Source: Candidatus Thermokryptus sp.
Lineage (GTDB): Bacteria > Bacteroidota > Ignavibacteria > Kryptoniales > Kryptoniaceae
Assembly (NCBI GenBank): GCA_028276305.1
Contig: JAPYWO010000121.1
Span: 1-5,489 of the forward strand
DNA: 5,489 nt
Direction: 5' to 3'
The position numbers and the translations under genes were made by a program. Shown here piece by piece: positions 4,300-5,489 of the stretch; position 1 is the first letter of the stretch, and each line of letters starts with the position of its first letter. The notes beneath the pieces were generated by a model that worked only from the letters and a program-made list of their open reading frames with translations, did no database searches and was not told the DNA's origin.

Positions 4300-5489
4300 T
4301 TAACTTTGGCGGGGTAAGATAACTGTAAATTTACTTCCCTGACCAAGTTCGCTTTCAACCTCTATCCTTCCGTTGTGCATTTGGGCTATCCACTTTGCTA
4401 TTGAAAGACCAAGCCCAGCTCCACCACTTGCTCTTGTTCTTGCTTTGTCAACCCTATAAAATCTCTCAAAGATAAAATTTAACTCTTCCTTCGGAATTCC
4501 AATCCCTGTGTCACTTACAGATATATTCACAAATTCGCCCTGATTTTCAACATTAATTTCAACTACGCCGTTTTTCTTGTTATATTTGATTGCGTTGTCA
4601 ATCAAGTTTAAAAATAACTGTTTCAATTTCATCTCATCCCCATCAACAAAAACCTCTTCAATCCGCCCAACTTTTAAATTGACCTCGTTTTTCTCAGCCA
4701 GTATTTTCATATCTTCAAGTAGTTCCATCAAAAGTTTAGCAATGTTAACCTTTTTAATATCCAACTTAATTTGACCTGTCTCCGATTTGTACAACATCAA
4801 CAAGTCCTCAATCATATTTGAAAGTCGTACAACTTCTTCAAGTATATCAGCAAGTGTTTTTCTTAGAGCAGAGACGCTCTTTTTGCTTGTGAGGGCGAGC
4901 TCAATTTCTCCCCTTATTATCGTCAGCGGTGTCTTCAACTCATGGGAGACATCAGCTGAAAATTGTCTCATGCGTTCAAACGACCTATCAATCTGCTCTA
5001 TCATCTCGTTCAATGTTTTCACAAGATTTGATATCTCATCTTGAGCTTTTGGCTCTGGTATCCTTCTATGCAAGTTTCCACTTGCTATCTCCCTTGCGGT
5101 TTTAACTATATCATCAACTGGTTTCAATGACCTACCCGCAAGGAAAATTCCCCCAATAACTGAAACGATAAGAGCAAACGGGATCAAAAGGATAAAGATT
5201 TTAAACAGATTTGTCATTGCGTGGTTTACCTCATCAAGTGAATAAGCAATCCCGACAACTATATAATCAGACCTTAAAACGGCTAATCTTATTTTATGAG
5301 AGTTGAAATTTTCAACCGTTGTCAAAAAGACATCATTACTTTTTGAAATTGTATCAATGGGAAGGTCAAGCGAACCCAAGCTTAACGACCTGTAAATTTC
5401 GTTTCCATTTTTATCTTTTATCTGGATGAATTGCTTTCTTGAGCTCAAGAGCGTATGCTCATAAATTATATTCCAAATCTCATCTTCAA
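4300..5489 (-). CDS. Membrane sensor histidine kinase, HAMP-HisKA-HATPase (N-terminus beyond window)
   Basis: This is the sensor of a two-component system: it autophosphorylates on His and passes the phosphate to a response regulator, here expected upstream outside the window. 395 codons are visible and the frame is open to the edge, so a TTG at 5446-5448 is not the real start. In order: the end of an extracytoplasmic sensor region, a transmembrane helix (about 5136-5207, ILLIPFALIVSVIGGIFLAG), a HAMP domain (about 4985-5135), HisKA with FSADVSHELKTPLT (phospho-acceptor His codon 4942-4944), and an ATPase domain with N box NLIDNAIKYN (about 4579-4608), G1 DTGIGIP (about 4493-4512), F box FERFYR (about 4451-4468) and G2 GAGLGLS (about 4401-4421). 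All catalytic boxes are intact. The layout and the motifs ADVSHELKTPLT and FYRVDKART recall CusS/heavy-metal-type kinases, but the signal cannot be read. The Cys-rich secreted gene follows after 37 bases. Confidence 0.95.
   Translation of the reverse strand, partial: EDEIWNIIYEHTLLSSRKQFIQIKDKNGNEIYRSLSLGSLDLPIDTISKSNDVFLTTVENFNSHKIRLAVLRSDYIVVGIAYSLDEVNHAMTNLFKIFILLIPFALIVSVIGGIFLAGRSLKPVDDIVKTAREIASGNLHRRIPEPKAQDEISNLVKTLNEMIEQIDRSFERMRQFSADVSHELKTPLTIIRGEIELALTSKKSVSALRKTLADILEEVVRLSNMIEDLLMLYKSETGQIKLDIKKVNIAKLLMELLEDMKILAEKNEVNLKVGRIEEVFVDGDEMKLKQLFLNLIDNAIKYNKKNGVVEINVENQGEFVNISVSDTGIGIPKEELNFIFERFYRVDKARTRASGGAGLGLSIAKWIAQMHNGRIEVESELGQGSKFTVILPRQS

Noticed and set aside
4054..4317. 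Plus-strand open frame inside the Cys-rich gene
   Set aside because: Antisense to a gene with a clear signal peptide and RBS; no features of its own.
4577..5044. Two plus-strand open frames inside the kinase gene
   Set aside because: Both are shadows of the HisKA and ATPase domains, which are secure on the minus strand.

Overview
The window reads as one direction of transcription. Every gene I can support lies on the minus strand, so the biological order runs from high to low coordinates: sensor histidine kinase (5' end outside the window), Cys-rich secreted protein, Lys-rich secreted protein, glycosyltransferase-polysaccharide deacetylase fusion, rimP, nusA (3' end outside the window). No gap without a gene exceeds about 90 bases. 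I saw no tRNA, rRNA, CRISPR array, transposase or attachment site.

The organism is a bacterium of moderately low G+C (about 40% by eye, not computed). Several features fit the Bacteroidota/Ignavibacteriota/Chlorobiota (FCB) side of the tree, possibly a thermophilic member such as a Kryptonia-like lineage: rimP and nusA have no visible Shine-Dalgarno sequence, RimP has an SPGVGNPFK..RQY segment, and the proteins are rich in Lys, Glu, Ile and Val. This placement is inference from general look, not a database match.

Region by region (plus coordinates): 1-1581 holds the conserved rimP-nusA pair, with infB expected next outside the window. The roughly 80 bases upstream of rimP (1582-1661) are dense with signals: a plausible promoter, an 11-bp A/T-rich inverted repeat around its -10 box, and a clear intrinsic terminator ending four bases before the rimP start codon. 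1662-3413 is a 583-residue two-domain enzyme joining a GT-B glycosyltransferase to a NodB-type deacetylase. 3435-3466 is a strong intrinsic terminator. 3477-4262 holds two small exported proteins with almost identical ribosome binding sites and signal peptides but unrelated mature parts. 4300-5489 is a membrane sensor histidine kinase with all catalytic boxes intact.

Working together: the kinase and the two exported proteins look like one transcription unit concerned with the cell envelope, with the glycan enzyme reached by readthrough of the strong terminator. The rimP-nusA pair belongs to the core translation and transcription machinery. Its terminator-containing leader invites the idea that NusA, a termination factor, tunes its own operon. 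The most notable features are this leader, the copied secretion leader on two unrelated proteins, the eight-Cys tail, and the glycosyltransferase-deacetylase fusion with Lys where the family normally has a donor-binding Glu.
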